Part shown: positions 8,693 through 18,100 of the stretch, piece by piece | Position numbering within the stretch: the first letter of the stretch is position 1 | Layout of the letters: the number at the start of each line of letters is the position of its first letter | Source: Chiayiivirga flava | GTDB lineage: Bacteria; Pseudomonadota; Gammaproteobacteria; Xanthomonadales; Xanthomonadaceae | Reading direction: 5' to 3' | Length of the DNA stretch: 64,000 nt | Assembly: GCF_014202825.1 (NCBI RefSeq) | Contig: NZ_JACHHP010000002.1 | Span: 620,001-684,000, forward strand | Program-made: the position numbers and the translations under genes | The notes under the pieces: model-generated | What the model saw: only the letters and a program-made list of their open reading frames with translations | Database searches by the model: none | What the model was told of the DNA's origin: nothing

Positions 8693-8929
8693 TCAGACCT
8701 TCTCGCCACGGGCACGCAGCTCGGCAAGCACGGCGTCGATGCCGTTCTTGTCGATGGTGCGCAGGGCATGGCTGGACACACGCAGCTTGACCCAGCGGTT
8801 CTCGCTCGCCACCCAGAAGCGGCGTTCGTGAAGGTTGGGCAGCCAGCGGCGGCGGGTTCTGTTGTTGGCGTGCGAGACGTTGTTGCCGCTCTGCACCGCC
8901 TTTCCGGTTACTTGACACACGCGTGCCAT
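8693..8929 (-). CDS. rpmB: 50S ribosomal protein L28
   Basis: A 78-residue protein, [20 protein letters not shown] onward, with the L28 family's Asn/Arg-rich [19 protein letters not shown] core and the C-terminal [15 protein letters not shown] segment. It is the first gene of the usual rpmB-rpmG pair. ATG 8929 was chosen because the family starts with [10 protein letters not shown]; an in-frame ATG further upstream (9052) would add non-conserved sequence. Promoter elements must lie in the 210 bp upstream, before the repeat at 9142. Confidence 0.96.
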   Translation of the reverse strand: MARVCQVTGKAVQSGNNVSHANNRTRRRWLPNLHERRFWVASENRWVKLRVSSHALRTIDKNGIDAVLAELRARGEKV

Positions 8930-9141
8930 ACGCACCTCGTTCGTTGTCGTGGTGTCCTCCTTGGCCAGGAGAACCTCGGCCCCGCCGCGTTTCCATGATG
9001 GAAACCGGCGCGCGATGCGGGAGTCTTGCGGTGTCTTCGCGGGTGCCGGCATCGCGCTGCCGGCGCCTGTCCGGGAATGCCGGGCGAAGCGAGCCGCGCA
9101 TTATGCCTGCGCGTAGGTGGGCCCGCAAGCGGTTTGCCTTT

Positions 9142-9313
9142 CCTTCTCCCCGCGGGAGAAGGTGCCGAAGGCGGATGAGGGCGCCACGGCGCGGCGCTTC
9201 GTCGACGCTCGGTGGTGCGCCGTTTCGAATTATGTGCCGAGTCGATGCCTCGCCCGATTGACAGGTGGCGCCCTCATCCGCCCTTCCGGGCACCTTCTCC
9301 CGCGGGGAGAAGG
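9142..9313. repeat. mirrored pair of hairpin-plus-tail repeats (copy A)
   Basis: The left arm (9142-9186) starts with the hairpin CCTTCTCCCCGCGGGAGAAGG and continues GTGCCGAAGGCGGATGAGGG. The right arm (9266-9313) is its reverse complement with a few differences. Hairpins point outward and tails inward around a 79-bp core. Related pairs lie at 50535-50691 and 55187-55350, so this is a dispersed family. The gap 8930-9372 otherwise holds only the rpmB promoter region. Confidence 0.8.
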
Positions 9314-9372
9314 AAGAACGCGAAGTGCGGAGTTTTCGATTTCCACGCCTTTTGCTGCCGGGAGGAGCGGCG

Positions 9373-9702
9373 TCAGTTTGCCGGCTCCCGCTCGCGGTTC
9401 CAGCCGCGGTGCCTGATGTCCAGCCACAGGGAATAGGCCGCGGTGAAACTCGGAAAGAGGTTCTGCAGCACGCCGACCGAATCGTTCTTGGCCGAGAACA
9501 GGAAGTAGCTCAGCGTCATCACGCTGCCGACCAGGCTCATGTACCAGAACATGCGCGGAATCACCGGCCGGCGCGCACGGCGCGAGGCGACGAACTGCAC
9601 CAGCCAGCGTGCGCCGAACAGGAACGCGCCGGTGTAGCCGATCAATTTCCACGGCGTGACGTGCAGGCCGGTCCACGACAGCCAGAGGATTTCCGAGTTC
9701 AT
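9373..9702 (-). CDS. LAB_N-domain membrane protein (lipid-A-disaccharide synthase N-terminus-like)
   Basis: A 109-residue membrane protein with three hydrophobic helices and the motif FLFGARWLVQFVASRRARRPVIP followed by FWYMSLVGSVMTLSYFLF. This matches the small LAB_N family, which is found either alone or fused to LpxB and related enzymes. The family's biochemical role is unclear. Its start overlaps the end of the upstream GT2 gene by four bases, and the GT2/LAB_N pairing resembles polyprenyl-phosphate sugar transfer modules that modify lipid A or O-antigen. The start ATG 9702 has GAGGAACTGCAACG upstream, within the GT2 coding end. Confidence 0.8.
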   Translation of the reverse strand: MNSEILWLSWTGLHVTPWKLIGYTGAFLFGARWLVQFVASRRARRPVIPRMFWYMSLVGSVMTLSYFLFSAKNDSVGVLQNLFPSFTAAYSLWLDIRHRGWNREREPAN

Positions 9703-10415
9703 CGTTGCAGTTCCTCGACGACGGGACGCCGGGCGCGCCGGATCAGCCAGGCGACGCCGCGCAGATCGGCGATGCCGACCAGCGCGCGGTGCAGGTTGGT
9801 GTAGTTCGAGACGCCGCTGCCGCGCGCGCGGTGGTTGACCGGCACGCTGACGGTCTTCCAGCCGGCACGCTGCATCAGCGCGGGCAGGTAGCGGTGCATG
9901 TGGTCGAAGTAGGGCAGGTCGAGGAAGGCCTCGCGTTCGAACAGCTTGATGCCGCAGCCGGTGTCGGGCGTGGCGTCGCGCAGCAGGCGGGCGCGGATGG
10001 CGTTGGCGATCTTCGAGGCCCAGCGCTTGCTGCCGCTGTCCTTGCGATGCACGCGCCAGCCGGCGTAGAGCTTCGTCGCGGGGTCGCCGGCGTCACGCGC
10101 GGCGAGCAGTGTCGGGATGTCGGCCGGATCGTTCTGGCCATCGCCGTCGAGCGTTGCGATCCAGCGGCCGCGCGCGGCCTTGACGCCGTTGCGCACCGCG
10201 GTGCTCTGGCCACCCTGTTGCAGGTGGCGCAGCACGCGCAGTTCCGGGTGCACGGGCAGCAGGTCGCGCAGGCGGGCGGGCGTTGCGTCGCCGCTGCAGT
10301 CGTCGACATAGACCATTTCGAACGGCGTGACACCGCGCAGCGCCGCGACGATTTCCTCGATCAGCGGCGCGACATTGTCCTGTTCGTTGTGCACCGGCAC
10401 GACGACGCTGAGCAT
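9699..10415 (-). CDS. family 2 glycosyltransferase (polyprenyl-phosphate sugar transferase type)
   Basis: A 238-residue GT-A fold enzyme. The N-terminal nucleotide-binding strand is MLSVVVPVHNEQDNVAPLIE. YVDDCSGDAT and the DxD-like LDGDGQNDPADI motif (about residue 90) match dolichol/undecaprenyl-phosphate mannosyl- or glucosyltransferases such as ArnC and DPM1. The two C-terminal membrane helices of ArnC-like proteins are absent; the adjacent LAB_N protein may provide the membrane part. The likely activity is making a lipid-linked sugar for envelope glycan decoration; the sugar is unknown. It overlaps the LAB_N gene by four bases. Confidence 0.85.
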   Translation of the reverse strand: MLSVVVPVHNEQDNVAPLIEEIVAALRGVTPFEMVYVDDCSGDATPARLRDLLPVHPELRVLRHLQQGGQSTAVRNGVKAARGRWIATLDGDGQNDPADIPTLLAARDAGDPATKLYAGWRVHRKDSGSKRWASKIANAIRARLLRDATPDTGCGIKLFEREAFLDLPYFDHMHRYLPALMQRAGWKTVSVPVNHRARGSGVSNYTNLHRALVGIADLRGVAWLIRRARRPVVEELQR

Positions 10416-10510
10416 GGGCGGATTCGGCGGAGTGGGGTGGCGCAGATGGTAACGCGCGGGATGTCGGAACGGTGTCGGGGAGCGCGTTGCACGCCGCTGT
10501 GACGCCGCGC

Positions 10511-10543
10511 GCGCCGTCGTCCCGGCCGGGAACGCGACGGCGC
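10511..10543. terminator. GC-rich hairpin downstream of parB
   Basis: A 9-bp inverted repeat (GCGCCGTCG / CGACGGCGC) with an internal CCCGGCCGGG palindrome lies 5 bp past the parB stop. There is no T-run, so termination by this hairpin is only possible, not shown. Confidence 0.35.
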
Positions 10544-10547
10544 TGCG

Positions 10548-11420
10548 TCAGCGCCGCACGCGCGCCAGGATGCCTTCGAGCTCGTCCAGGCTGTGGTACT
10601 GCACGATCAGCTGCCCCTTGCCGCCGCGGCCGTGCTTCACCGTGACGCGGGCGTTGAGCTGCTCGCCCAGTTCGCGCTCCAGCGTGGCGATGTCGGCGTC
10701 GGGCTTCTTCTTCGCGACCGGTTTCGCGCCCGCCGGACCCTGCTGCAGTTGCTGCACGCGCTTCTCGATCTCGCGCACGCTCCAGCCGTCGGCCGCGGCC
10801 TGCTGCGCCAGCGCCAGCGCCTGCGCAGGCGGCAGGGTCAGCAGCGCGCGGGCGTGACCCATTTCCAGTTCGCGCCGTTCGACGAACGCACGGATCGCCT
10901 CGGGCAGTTCCAGCAGACGCAGCAGGTTCGAGACCGCTGCGCGCGAGCGCCCCACGGCCTCCGCGGCCTGCTGGTGGGTGAGGCTGAATTCGTCGATCAG
11001 GCGCTGCAAGGCGAGCGCTTCTTCCAGCGGGTTGAGATCCTCGCGCTGGATGTTTTCGATCAGCGCCATCGCAAGCGCCGTGTGGTCGTCGATCTCGCGG
11101 ATCACCACCGGCACATCGCGCAACTGCGCCAGCTGCGCCGCACGCCAGCGGCGTTCGCCGGCAATGATCTCGTAGGCACCGGCGCCGATGCCGCGCACGA
11201 TGATCGGCTGGATCATGCCCTGCGCGCGGATCGATTCGGCCAGCTCGGCGAGCCGGTCCTTGTCCATGTGGCTGCGCGGCTGGTACTTGCCGGGCTGCAG
11301 CGCTTCGATCGGCAGCGTGCCGAGGCGGTCGCCGGCGGCGGGCTCGTCCTTCGACGGTGCCGCCGCCTCGCGGATCAGACTGCTCAGGCCGCGACCGAGC
11401 GCGGGTTTCTTGCTGGCCAT
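10548..11420 (-). CDS. parB: chromosome-partitioning protein ParB
   Basis: A 290-residue Spo0J/ParB-type protein. The N-terminal KKPALGRGLSSLI signature is followed by the CTPase/ParB domain with GERRWRAAQLA (box II, about residue 89) and ENIQREDLNPLEEA (about residues 119-132). A helix-turn-helix (TQQAAEAVGRSRAAVSN-like, about 150-175) and a C-terminal dimerisation domain follow. It binds parS sites and CTP to form the origin partition complex with ParA. The start codon shares one base with the parA stop (TGATG), so translation is coupled. No parS-like TGTTTCACGTGAAACA was noticed in this window. Confidence 0.95.
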   Translation of the reverse strand: MASKKPALGRGLSSLIREAAAPSKDEPAAGDRLGTLPIEALQPGKYQPRSHMDKDRLAELAESIRAQGMIQPIIVRGIGAGAYEIIAGERRWRAAQLAQLRDVPVVIREIDDHTALAMALIENIQREDLNPLEEALALQRLIDEFSLTHQQAAEAVGRSRAAVSNLLRLLELPEAIRAFVERRELEMGHARALLTLPPAQALALAQQAAADGWSVREIEKRVQQLQQGPAGAKPVAKKKPDADIATLERELGEQLNARVTVKHGRGGKGQLIVQYHSLDELEGILARVRR

Positions 11421-12214
11421 CAGTGCTGTGCCTCCGTGCGGGCCGCCGCGTGCGCGCGCTCGCGGCCGATGATTTCCCCGGCGAGGCCGAGATACGCCAC
11501 GCCGCCGCGCGAGCCGCGGTCGTATTCGACGATGCTCTGGCCGTGGCTCGGCGCTTCGGCCAGGCGCACGTTGCGCGGGATGACGGTGCGGTAGACCTTG
11601 TCGCCGAAATGCCGCTGCAGTTCGGCCGACACCGCGTTGGCGAGGTTGTTGCGCACGTCGTACATGGTGCGCACGATGCCTTCGATCTCGAGCTTCGGAT
11701 TGAGCCGGCGTTTCACCGCGTCCATCGTGTCGGTGAGCGAGGCGATGCCTTCGAGCGCGAAGTATTCGCACTGCATCGGCACGAGCACGCTGTCGGCCAC
11801 GGCGAGTGCGTTGAGCGTGAGCAGGCTCAGCGACGGCGGACAGTCGATCAGCACGTACTGGTACTCGCGCGCGATCGGTTCCAGGCCGATCAGCAGGCGC
11901 CGTTCGCGGTCCTTCATGTCCATGATCTGCATCTCGGCCGCGATGAGATCGGTGTTGCTCGGCAGCAGGTCGAACTTGCCGGCGGTGGGCTTGATCGCGG
12001 CCTTCGCCAGCGCCTCGCCCAGCAGCACTTCGCAGCCGGACGGATGCGCATCGCGCTTGTCGATGCCCGAGGCCATGGTGGCGTTGCCTTGCGGATCCAG
12101 ATCGATCAGCAGCACGCGCCGGCCGATCTCCGCGAGCGCAGCGGCGAGGTTGACGGCGGTGGTGGTCTTGCCGACCCCGCCTTTCTGGTTGACGACGGCG
12201 ATGATGCGCGACAT
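11420..12214 (-). CDS. parA: chromosome-partitioning ATPase ParA
   Basis: A 264-residue Soj-type ATPase. The deviant Walker A KGGVGKTTTAVNLA lies at residues 11-24 with its signature lysine, and Walker B-type strands are visible in VLLIDLDPQG and YVLIDCPPSLS. It uses ATP-dependent nucleoid binding to move ParB-parS complexes. It is the middle gene of rsmG-parA-parB, the order usually found near the replication origin in proteobacteria. A 75-bp gap separates it from rsmG. Confidence 0.96.
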   Translation of the reverse strand: MSRIIAVVNQKGGVGKTTTAVNLAAALAEIGRRVLLIDLDPQGNATMASGIDKRDAHPSGCEVLLGEALAKAAIKPTAGKFDLLPSNTDLIAAEMQIMDMKDRERRLLIGLEPIAREYQYVLIDCPPSLSLLTLNALAVADSVLVPMQCEYFALEGIASLTDTMDAVKRRLNPKLEIEGIVRTMYDVRNNLANAVSAELQRHFGDKVYRTVIPRNVRLAEAPSHGQSIVEYDRGSRGGVAYLGLAGEIIGRERAHAAARTEAQH

Positions 12215-12289
12215 GGCGATGCGGATTCTGCCTGACCTGTTGCCTTGGACGGTTCGACCGCGCTGCGTCGCGCCGGGCGCGTGTCAGCG

Positions 12290-12943
12290 TCAGCCAGCGA
12301 TGTGTTCGACGACCACCAGATGCCGCTCGGCGTCCAGCCCCGGCACCCGCAGCGGGTGCGTGGCCAGGTGTCGGTAGCCGGGCGGAAGGTCGGCCAGTTC
12401 GTCGACGGGATCGCGGCCCTTCATTGCCAGCAGCCGCCCGCCGGGTTTCAGCAGGTGTCCCCCGAGGCGCAGGATACCTGCAAGCGGGGCGAGCGCGCGC
12501 GCGAGCAGCTGGTCGTGCTGGCCCGATTCGGGCACGTCCTCGGCACGGCAGTCGTGCACCACGACCCGTTCCAGGCCGAGCGTTCGCACCGCCTCGCGCA
12601 GGAAGCGCGCCTTCTTGCCGGCGGTTTCGACCAGCGAGACGGTAAGTCCGGGATTGGCCAGCGCCAGCGGAATGCCGGGCAGGCCGGGCCCGGTGCCGAT
12701 GTCGGCGATGCGGCCGGCCACGTGGGCATGGATCGAGAGCGAATCGAGCAGATGCTTGACCACCATCTCGTCCGGATCGCGGATCGCGGTGAGGTTGTAG
12801 GCCCGGTTCCACTGCACCAGCAACGCCAGATAATCGAGCAGGCGGTCGGTCAGTGGCTGCGCCGGCAGGCCGAGCGCGGCGAGGCCGTCGGACAGGCGCG
12901 GGGCGAGGTGGGAAGGACGCGTCACGGCAAGGCCCGGGCGCAA
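12290..12943 (-). CDS. rsmG: 16S rRNA (guanine-527 N7) methyltransferase
   Basis: A 217-residue SAM-dependent methyltransferase of the GidB/RsmG family. It has the N-terminal LVQWNRAYNLTAIRDPDEM segment, the SAM-binding loop IADIGTGPGLPGIPLA (about residues 80-95), and RALAPLAGI and KPGGRLLAMKG further on. It methylates G527 of 16S rRNA; loss gives low-level streptomycin resistance in other bacteria. The first six residues may not be translated: a GTG at residue 7 (VTRPSHL) is an alternative start. It heads the parAB cluster. Confidence 0.94.
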   Translation of the reverse strand: MRPGLAVTRPSHLAPRLSDGLAALGLPAQPLTDRLLDYLALLVQWNRAYNLTAIRDPDEMVVKHLLDSLSIHAHVAGRIADIGTGPGLPGIPLALANPGLTVSLVETAGKKARFLREAVRTLGLERVVVHDCRAEDVPESGQHDQLLARALAPLAGILRLGGHLLKPGGRLLAMKGRDPVDELADLPPGYRHLATHPLRVPGLDAERHLVVVEHIAG

Positions 12944-13045
12944 GGGGCGCCAAGTATCGTGGCGTGGCCGTGCGGCCGCAACGCGCTGCCGCCGCAGGGG
13001 CGGCTCAGGCTGGCGTGAAGGGCGCGGTCGGACCGCGCGAGCTGC

Positions 13046-13516
13046 TCAGGCGGCGCGTGCGGAATCGAGCTTGCAGCGCGTGACGCGCAGGCCCAGGTCC
13101 GCGAGGCGCTGGTTCAGTTCGGCCTTGAGCTGGGCGGACAGGATGTCCGCATCGTCGGCCGCGGCGCGTGCAAGCAGCGCGGACAGCCCGTCGCCGGCTT
13201 CGCGCTGCACGAGTGCGTCCACCGTATCGAGGGCGCCGCCGACCCGCTGCGGTTCGAGGATCTGGTAGTACACCGCGCCACGCGTAGGCAGGCTGGCATC
13301 CGTGACGTGCGGTACCGCCACCTGGTGTCCTACCAGACGCACGCGGTGCGCGATGTGGTCGACGAACGGAATGGTCCAGCGCAGGCCCGGCGAGAGGGTG
13401 CGGGCGTAGCGGCCGAAGCGGTGCACAGTGCAGGCCATGCCCTCCGGGACGTGCCGCAATCCGCCCAAGGCGAGCGCGGCGACCGGCGCGAGCGTCAACA
13501 ACAAGATCAGATCCAT
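13046..13516 (-). CDS. short SPFH/band-7 (stomatin-like) protein
   Basis: A 156-residue protein with one N-terminal membrane segment (about residues 2-20). The stomatin core follows: VPEGMACTVHRFGRYARTLSPGLRWTIPFVD-like sequence around residues 23-53, and a VYYQI strand with the family's downstream helix (LNQRLADLGLRVTRCKLD). Typical SPFH proteins are 250-300 residues; this one stops just after the domain and lacks the long coiled coil used for oligomerisation. Base composition matches its neighbours and there is no frameshift, so it looks like a natural short form. Function unknown; membrane scaffolding is the family theme. Confidence 0.7.
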   Translation of the reverse strand: MDLILLLTLAPVAALALGGLRHVPEGMACTVHRFGRYARTLSPGLRWTIPFVDHIAHRVRLVGHQVAVPHVTDASLPTRGAVYYQILEPQRVGGALDTVDALVQREAGDGLSALLARAAADDADILSAQLKAELNQRLADLGLRVTRCKLDSARAA

Positions 13517-13940
13517 GGGTGACTCATTTCTTTGCTATTCAACAGCTTGACTGAGAGACGTGAGCCTGCATTGACGACTATGCTGCAAGTGAGAAGAGTT
13601 TAACGTGTTTTTACGTCGCCAGATTTAATGGGCGGTTAACAAAGACATACTCCAACGCGCGAGCCAGGGCGCACGCGTGGTGTCTGCGCCCGGCAACGTG
13701 CGGCGCGCGGGCGCGGGAGAGTCGTGTTCGGGGTCGCGACCGGGATGGATACGCTGTCGGGTCGGCCGCTGGCGAGGTGGCCGGAGACGGACCCGGCGCG
13801 GATACGCGCGAGAGCATGCGGCGGCTCGCGCGGCCGCCTGCGGTCACCTCACGCGACGGATCGGCGGTCGCCTCACGCGGCGGATTGCGGGGAGGATCTC
13901 GATGTCGGGGCCTGGCGCGTCATGTGCGCCGGCAGGCGAG
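13517..13940. other. non-coding stretch with an AT-rich island
   Basis: No frame with gene-like composition was seen. An AT-rich patch at about 13590-13640 stands out from the surrounding GC-rich sequence and could contain the promoter of the SPFH gene. No clear -35/-10 pair can be assigned. Confidence 0.4.
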
Positions 13941-14138
13941 TCACTTCTTCGGCACCACCCGCGAGCGCTGCACCGGGCGAGGCTCGCCGCTGCCGGTCAG
14001 CGCGCGTTCGGTCTGGTAATCCGCGTAACCGGGCGGATCGCTGCGATTGCCGTCGCCGCCTTTCGTGGCGGGGCGGCGGCGGCCGGCGTCGTCGGTGGGA
14101 CGCGGTGCGGGAGCGCGGGTTCGACGCGACGCAGGCAT
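13941..14138 (-). CDS. small basic Gly/Pro/Arg-rich protein of unknown function
   Basis: A 65-residue frame starting MPASRRTRAP and ending RVVPKK. A good ribosome binding site (GAAGGACTTGCCC before ATG 14138) supports it. The middle, KGGDGNRSDPPGYADYQTER, is low-complexity but not a simple GC-bias translation, and the C-terminus ends in charged residues. It has no signal peptide and no membrane segment, and is probably disordered and cytoplasmic. I recognise no family. It stands alone between the SPFH gene and the H-NS-like gene on the other strand. The call rests on the ribosome binding site and amino-acid composition only. Confidence 0.45.
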   Translation of the reverse strand: MPASRRTRAPAPRPTDDAGRRRPATKGGDGNRSDPPGYADYQTERALTGSGEPRPVQRSRVVPKK

Positions 14139-14434
14139 GGGCAAGTCCTTCGGATGAGGCACGAATGCGGACACGGGCAGCAAGCCGCATGCCATAGCCG
14201 CCAACGGGCGACGCGATCCTCGGCCCGACGCGCGTCCGTCGTGCCTCCGGCGCGTTTGCGCAACGTCGTTGCGACGCATCGGGATGGCGGCTGCACGGTC
14301 GCCGGACCGCCCGCGATGCGGGCGCTTTGCCGGCGTCGCAATGCAGCCTGCACAGTATGCCGACGTCGGAACGACGCAGCGGTCGATGCCGCCTGCGCGC
14401 TGGCGCACTGCGGCGGAACCGGCGAGAATTCCGT

Positions 14435-14980
14435 GTGGACATCAAGCATCTCGACCTCAAGGCCCTGGACCGGCTGCTCGGCGCCGCCGAGCGCGAGCGC
14501 CAGCGCCGCAGGCAGCGGCGGCCCGCGCACGAAGTCCGCGCGTTGCTGCATGCGTCCGCCGCCGAAGCCGGGTATCGCCTGGCCGACGTCTTTCCGGAAT
14601 TTCCGATTCCCGCGATCCCGGCCGAACCCGCGCCCGCAACGTCGCCCGCCGACACGCCGTCGGCACACTCGACCGGCGCCGCCGTGCCGAGCGTTGCTGC
14701 CGTCGTCGCGGACGCGCGTCCCGCCGACGCGCGCTCGGTGGCGCGCGAAATCGCACGCGCGCTGGTCGGCGTGCCGCATGCCGATGTGCTCGCCGTCGAA
14801 CTGCGCACGCTGCAGGCGACGCTCGGGCTCGACGCGCAGTGGCCGCTGTTCCATGCCGGCATGGAAGAGGCGAGCCGGCGCAACTGGGTGCACTTCCGCG
14901 GCAACGACCGTTGCGTCCTGACCGACGAAGGGGCACGCGCCGCCGCGCAGCCGCTCGTCGCGGAGACGCGCGGGAGCTGA
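14435..14980 (+). CDS. H-NS-like N-terminus joined to an unrelated C-terminal domain
   Basis: A 181-residue frame, probably starting at GTG 14435; no suitable ATG follows near the conserved part. Residues 1-55 (VDIKHLDLKALDRLLGAAER, then HEVRALLHASAAEAGYRLADVFPEF) match the pattern of xanthomonad H-NS/XrvA-type proteins: SIDIKxLxxKELxxLI, a basic coiled coil, then an AEGYTLxELF-like turn. The usual C-terminal H-NS DNA-binding loop (W-x-GRGR-x-P-W) is missing. After an Ala/Pro linker (about 60-105), residues 106-181 form a compact helical domain ending NWVHFRGNDRCVLTDEGARAAA, which reads like a winged-helix tail. Nucleoid or regulatory function is inferred. Confidence 0.6.
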   Translation: MDIKHLDLKALDRLLGAAERERQRRRQRRPAHEVRALLHASAAEAGYRLADVFPEFPIPAIPAEPAPATSPADTPSAHSTGAAVPSVAAVVADARPADARSVAREIARALVGVPHADVLAVELRTLQATLGLDAQWPLFHAGMEEASRRNWVHFRGNDRCVLTDEGARAAAQPLVAETRGS

Positions 14981-15157
14981 CTCGCGCGTCGGGCGCGCCG
15001 CATCGCGCACGATCGGAGCCGTTTCGGTGCTGCGCCTCGTGCGATATGCGCACTTGCGGCGACCGGCGCGAGGGATTCAGCCAAACGTCGACAATTGCGG
15101 CGCGTCCCGTTGCACTGTTGCGGGTCCGGCGAGCGATCGCCCAGGGCAGGACGTGGC

Positions 15158-18100
15158 ATGCCGCGCAACCGCAAGATTCTCGGCCTTCCGTTGCGTTGGC
15201 TCCGGCACCTGGCGCAGGGCGCTCTGCGCGCCCCGGCACCGGTGGCCGAAGCGCCGCTGCGCTCGCGCTTGCTCAGCGCCGAGCAGATGGAAGAGCACGG
15301 CCGCACGCTCGCGCAGTCGCACCGCGTGCATGCGCGGCCGCAACCGGATCTGCTTCTGGCGCGCCTGCGGCAGAACGAGCATCTGCTCGACGAAGCCGGA
15401 ACCCTGCTCACGCGCATGGTGCAGGACGAGATCCGCATCACGCCGGCCGGCGAATGGCTGCTCGACAACTATTACCTGATCGAGGAACAGATCCGCATCG
15501 CGCGGCGGCATCTGCCGAAGGACTACAGCCGCCAGCTGCCGTCGCTGGCCGGCGGTCCGTCCACCGGGCTGCCGCGCGTCTACGACCTCGCGCTCGAAGC
15601 CATCGCGCACGGCGACGGACGCATCGATGCGGAAACCCTGAGCCGCTTCGTCGCCGCGTACCAGACCGTGACACCGCTGCGGCTGGGCGAACTGTGGGCG
15701 ATTCCGATCATGCTGCGTCTTGCGCTGATCGAGAACCTGCGGCGCATGGCGGTGCGTGTGATGCGCGACGCTGCCGACCATCGCCTCGCCGGCGACTGGG
15801 CCGCACGCCTGAACCGCACCGCCGACGCCGCGCCCAAGGATGTGGTGCTGGTGGTGGCCGACATGGCGCGCTCGTCGCCGCCGATGTCGGGCGCGTTCGT
15901 GGCCGAGCTTGCGCGCGGGCTGCACGGACGCAGTACCGCGCTGGCAATGCCGGCGAGCTGGATCGACCAATGGCTGGCGGATGCCGAGCAGAGCGTCGAG
16001 GCGCTGGTGCATGCCGAAACGCAGCAGCAGGCGGCCGACCAGGTGTCGATCAGCAACAGCATCGGCAGCCTGCGCTTCCTTGCCCAGATGGATTGGCGCG
16101 AATTCGTCGAGACCATGAGCGTGGTCGAACAGACCCTGCGCCAGGATCCGTCCGGGACCTACGCCCGGATGGATTTCGGCACACGCGATGCCTATCGGCA
16201 CGTGGTGGAGGGCGTCGCGCGGCGCGCCGCGATCGACGAAGTCGAGGTCGCCGCCGCCGCGCTCCGGCTGGCGCGCGCCCGTGCGCAGGCCGACGCACTG
16301 GAATCCCATGTCGGTTACTACCTGGTCGACGACGGCGTGACGCGTCTGCAGGCCGAGGTCGCGACCGGTGCGACACGCGCGCCGCGGCTGCGTGCGCGGC
16401 GAACGCCGTTGCCGCTGTATCTGCTCCCGATCGCCGCCGTCACCGCGGCCTTCACCTGGGGCATGCTCACCGAAATGCACGCCCAGCGCGTGGGCACGGC
16501 GTTGCTGGCGCTGCTGGCGGTGCTCGGCGTCATCGCCTTCAGCGAGCTCGGCATCGCGCTGGTGAACTGGATCGCGACGATCCGCGTCGCGCCACAACCG
16601 CTGGCGCGGCTGGATTTTTCCGAGGGCATTCCCGTCGACGCGCGCACCCTGGTTGCGGTGCCGAGCATGCTGGGCAGCCTCGCGGGCATCGACGATCTGA
16701 TCGAAGGCCTGGAGGTGCGCTTTCTCGCGAACCGCGATCCGCACCTGCACTTCGCCCTGCTGACCGATTTCCTCGATGCTCCGACCCAGGTGCAGCCGGA
16801 GGACGATGCGCTGCTCGCGCACGCCGCGCGGCAGATCGATCTGCTCAACGCGCGTTACGCGCCCGAACACGGCCATCGCTTCTTCCTGTTCCACCGTCCG
16901 CGCGAATGGAACGCGCGCGAGCGCGTGTGGATGGGGCGCGAACGCAAGCGCGGCAAGCTCGTCGCGCTCAACCGCCTGCTGCGCGGCGGGGTGCCGGGCG
17001 GCACCTTCCTGCGCACGGCGGGTAACGTCGACGTACTCAGCAACGTGCGCTACGTGATCACGCTCGACAGCGACACCCGCCTGCCGCGCGACGCGGCGCG
17101 CGAGCTTGTCGGCACGCTCGCACACCCGCTCAACCGCGCGCGGTTCGACGAAAGGCGCAGGCGCGTGACACGCGGCTACGGCATCCTGCAACCGAGCGTC
17201 GGCAGCAGCATGAGCGGACGCGTGGCGTCGCGTTATGCGCGCATGTACGGCAGCGAACCGGGCATCGATCCGTACACGCGCACCGTCTCCGACGTTTACC
17301 AGGACCTGTTCGGCGAAGGCTCGTTCGTCGGCAAGGGAATCTACGACGTGGATGCGTTCGAGCACGCGCTGCACGGTCGGCTGCCGGACAACCGCGTGCT
17401 CAGCCACGACCTGCTCGAAGGCTGCTACGCACGCGCCGGACTGGTGAGCGACGTGCGCCTGTACGAGGACTATCCGGCGCGCTATGCCGCCGACGTGAAA
17501 CGGCGCGCGCGCTGGATTCGCGGCGACTGGCAGCTGCTGCCGTGGCTGCTGCCGCGCGTGCCGCTGCAGGACGGAACCCGGGAGCGCAATCCGCTGTCGT
17601 GGCTGTCACGCGGAAAGCTGCTCGACAACCTGCGCCGCAGCCTCGTCCCGCTCGCCGCCACCGCGCTGCTGGTGTTCGGCTGGCTGCTGTTGTCGTCGCC
17701 GTTGACGTGGACCGTCTGGCTGCTGTGCCTGCTCGCGTTGCCGGTGCTGGTGCCGGCGATCTGGGATCTGACCACGCGCCCGCCGGACATGGCGCTCGAC
17801 ACGCATCTGCTCGCGCTGCTCCGCTCCAGCGGCCGCCAGCTGCGGCGCGCGGCGGTGAACCTTGCGTGCCTGCCGTACGAGGCGTTTTTCAGCAGCGGCG
17901 CGATCGTCCGCACGCTGTGGCGCATGGGCGTCACGCGCCGCGGCTTGCTGCAGTGGAATCCGTCCAGCGAGGTCGAACGCAAGCTCGGCAGCGGCAGCCG
18001 CGCGGAGCTGCTCGGCATGTGGCCCGGTCCGGCGTTCGCGCTGTGCGTCGGCGCGATGCTGGCGCGCGCGAATCCGACGGCCCTGTGGGTGGCGGCGCCG

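Noticed and set aside
10416-12289. parS site near parAB.
   Set aside because: No sequence close to TGTTTCACGTGAAACA was seen here or elsewhere while reading the window; a computed search would be needed to exclude it.
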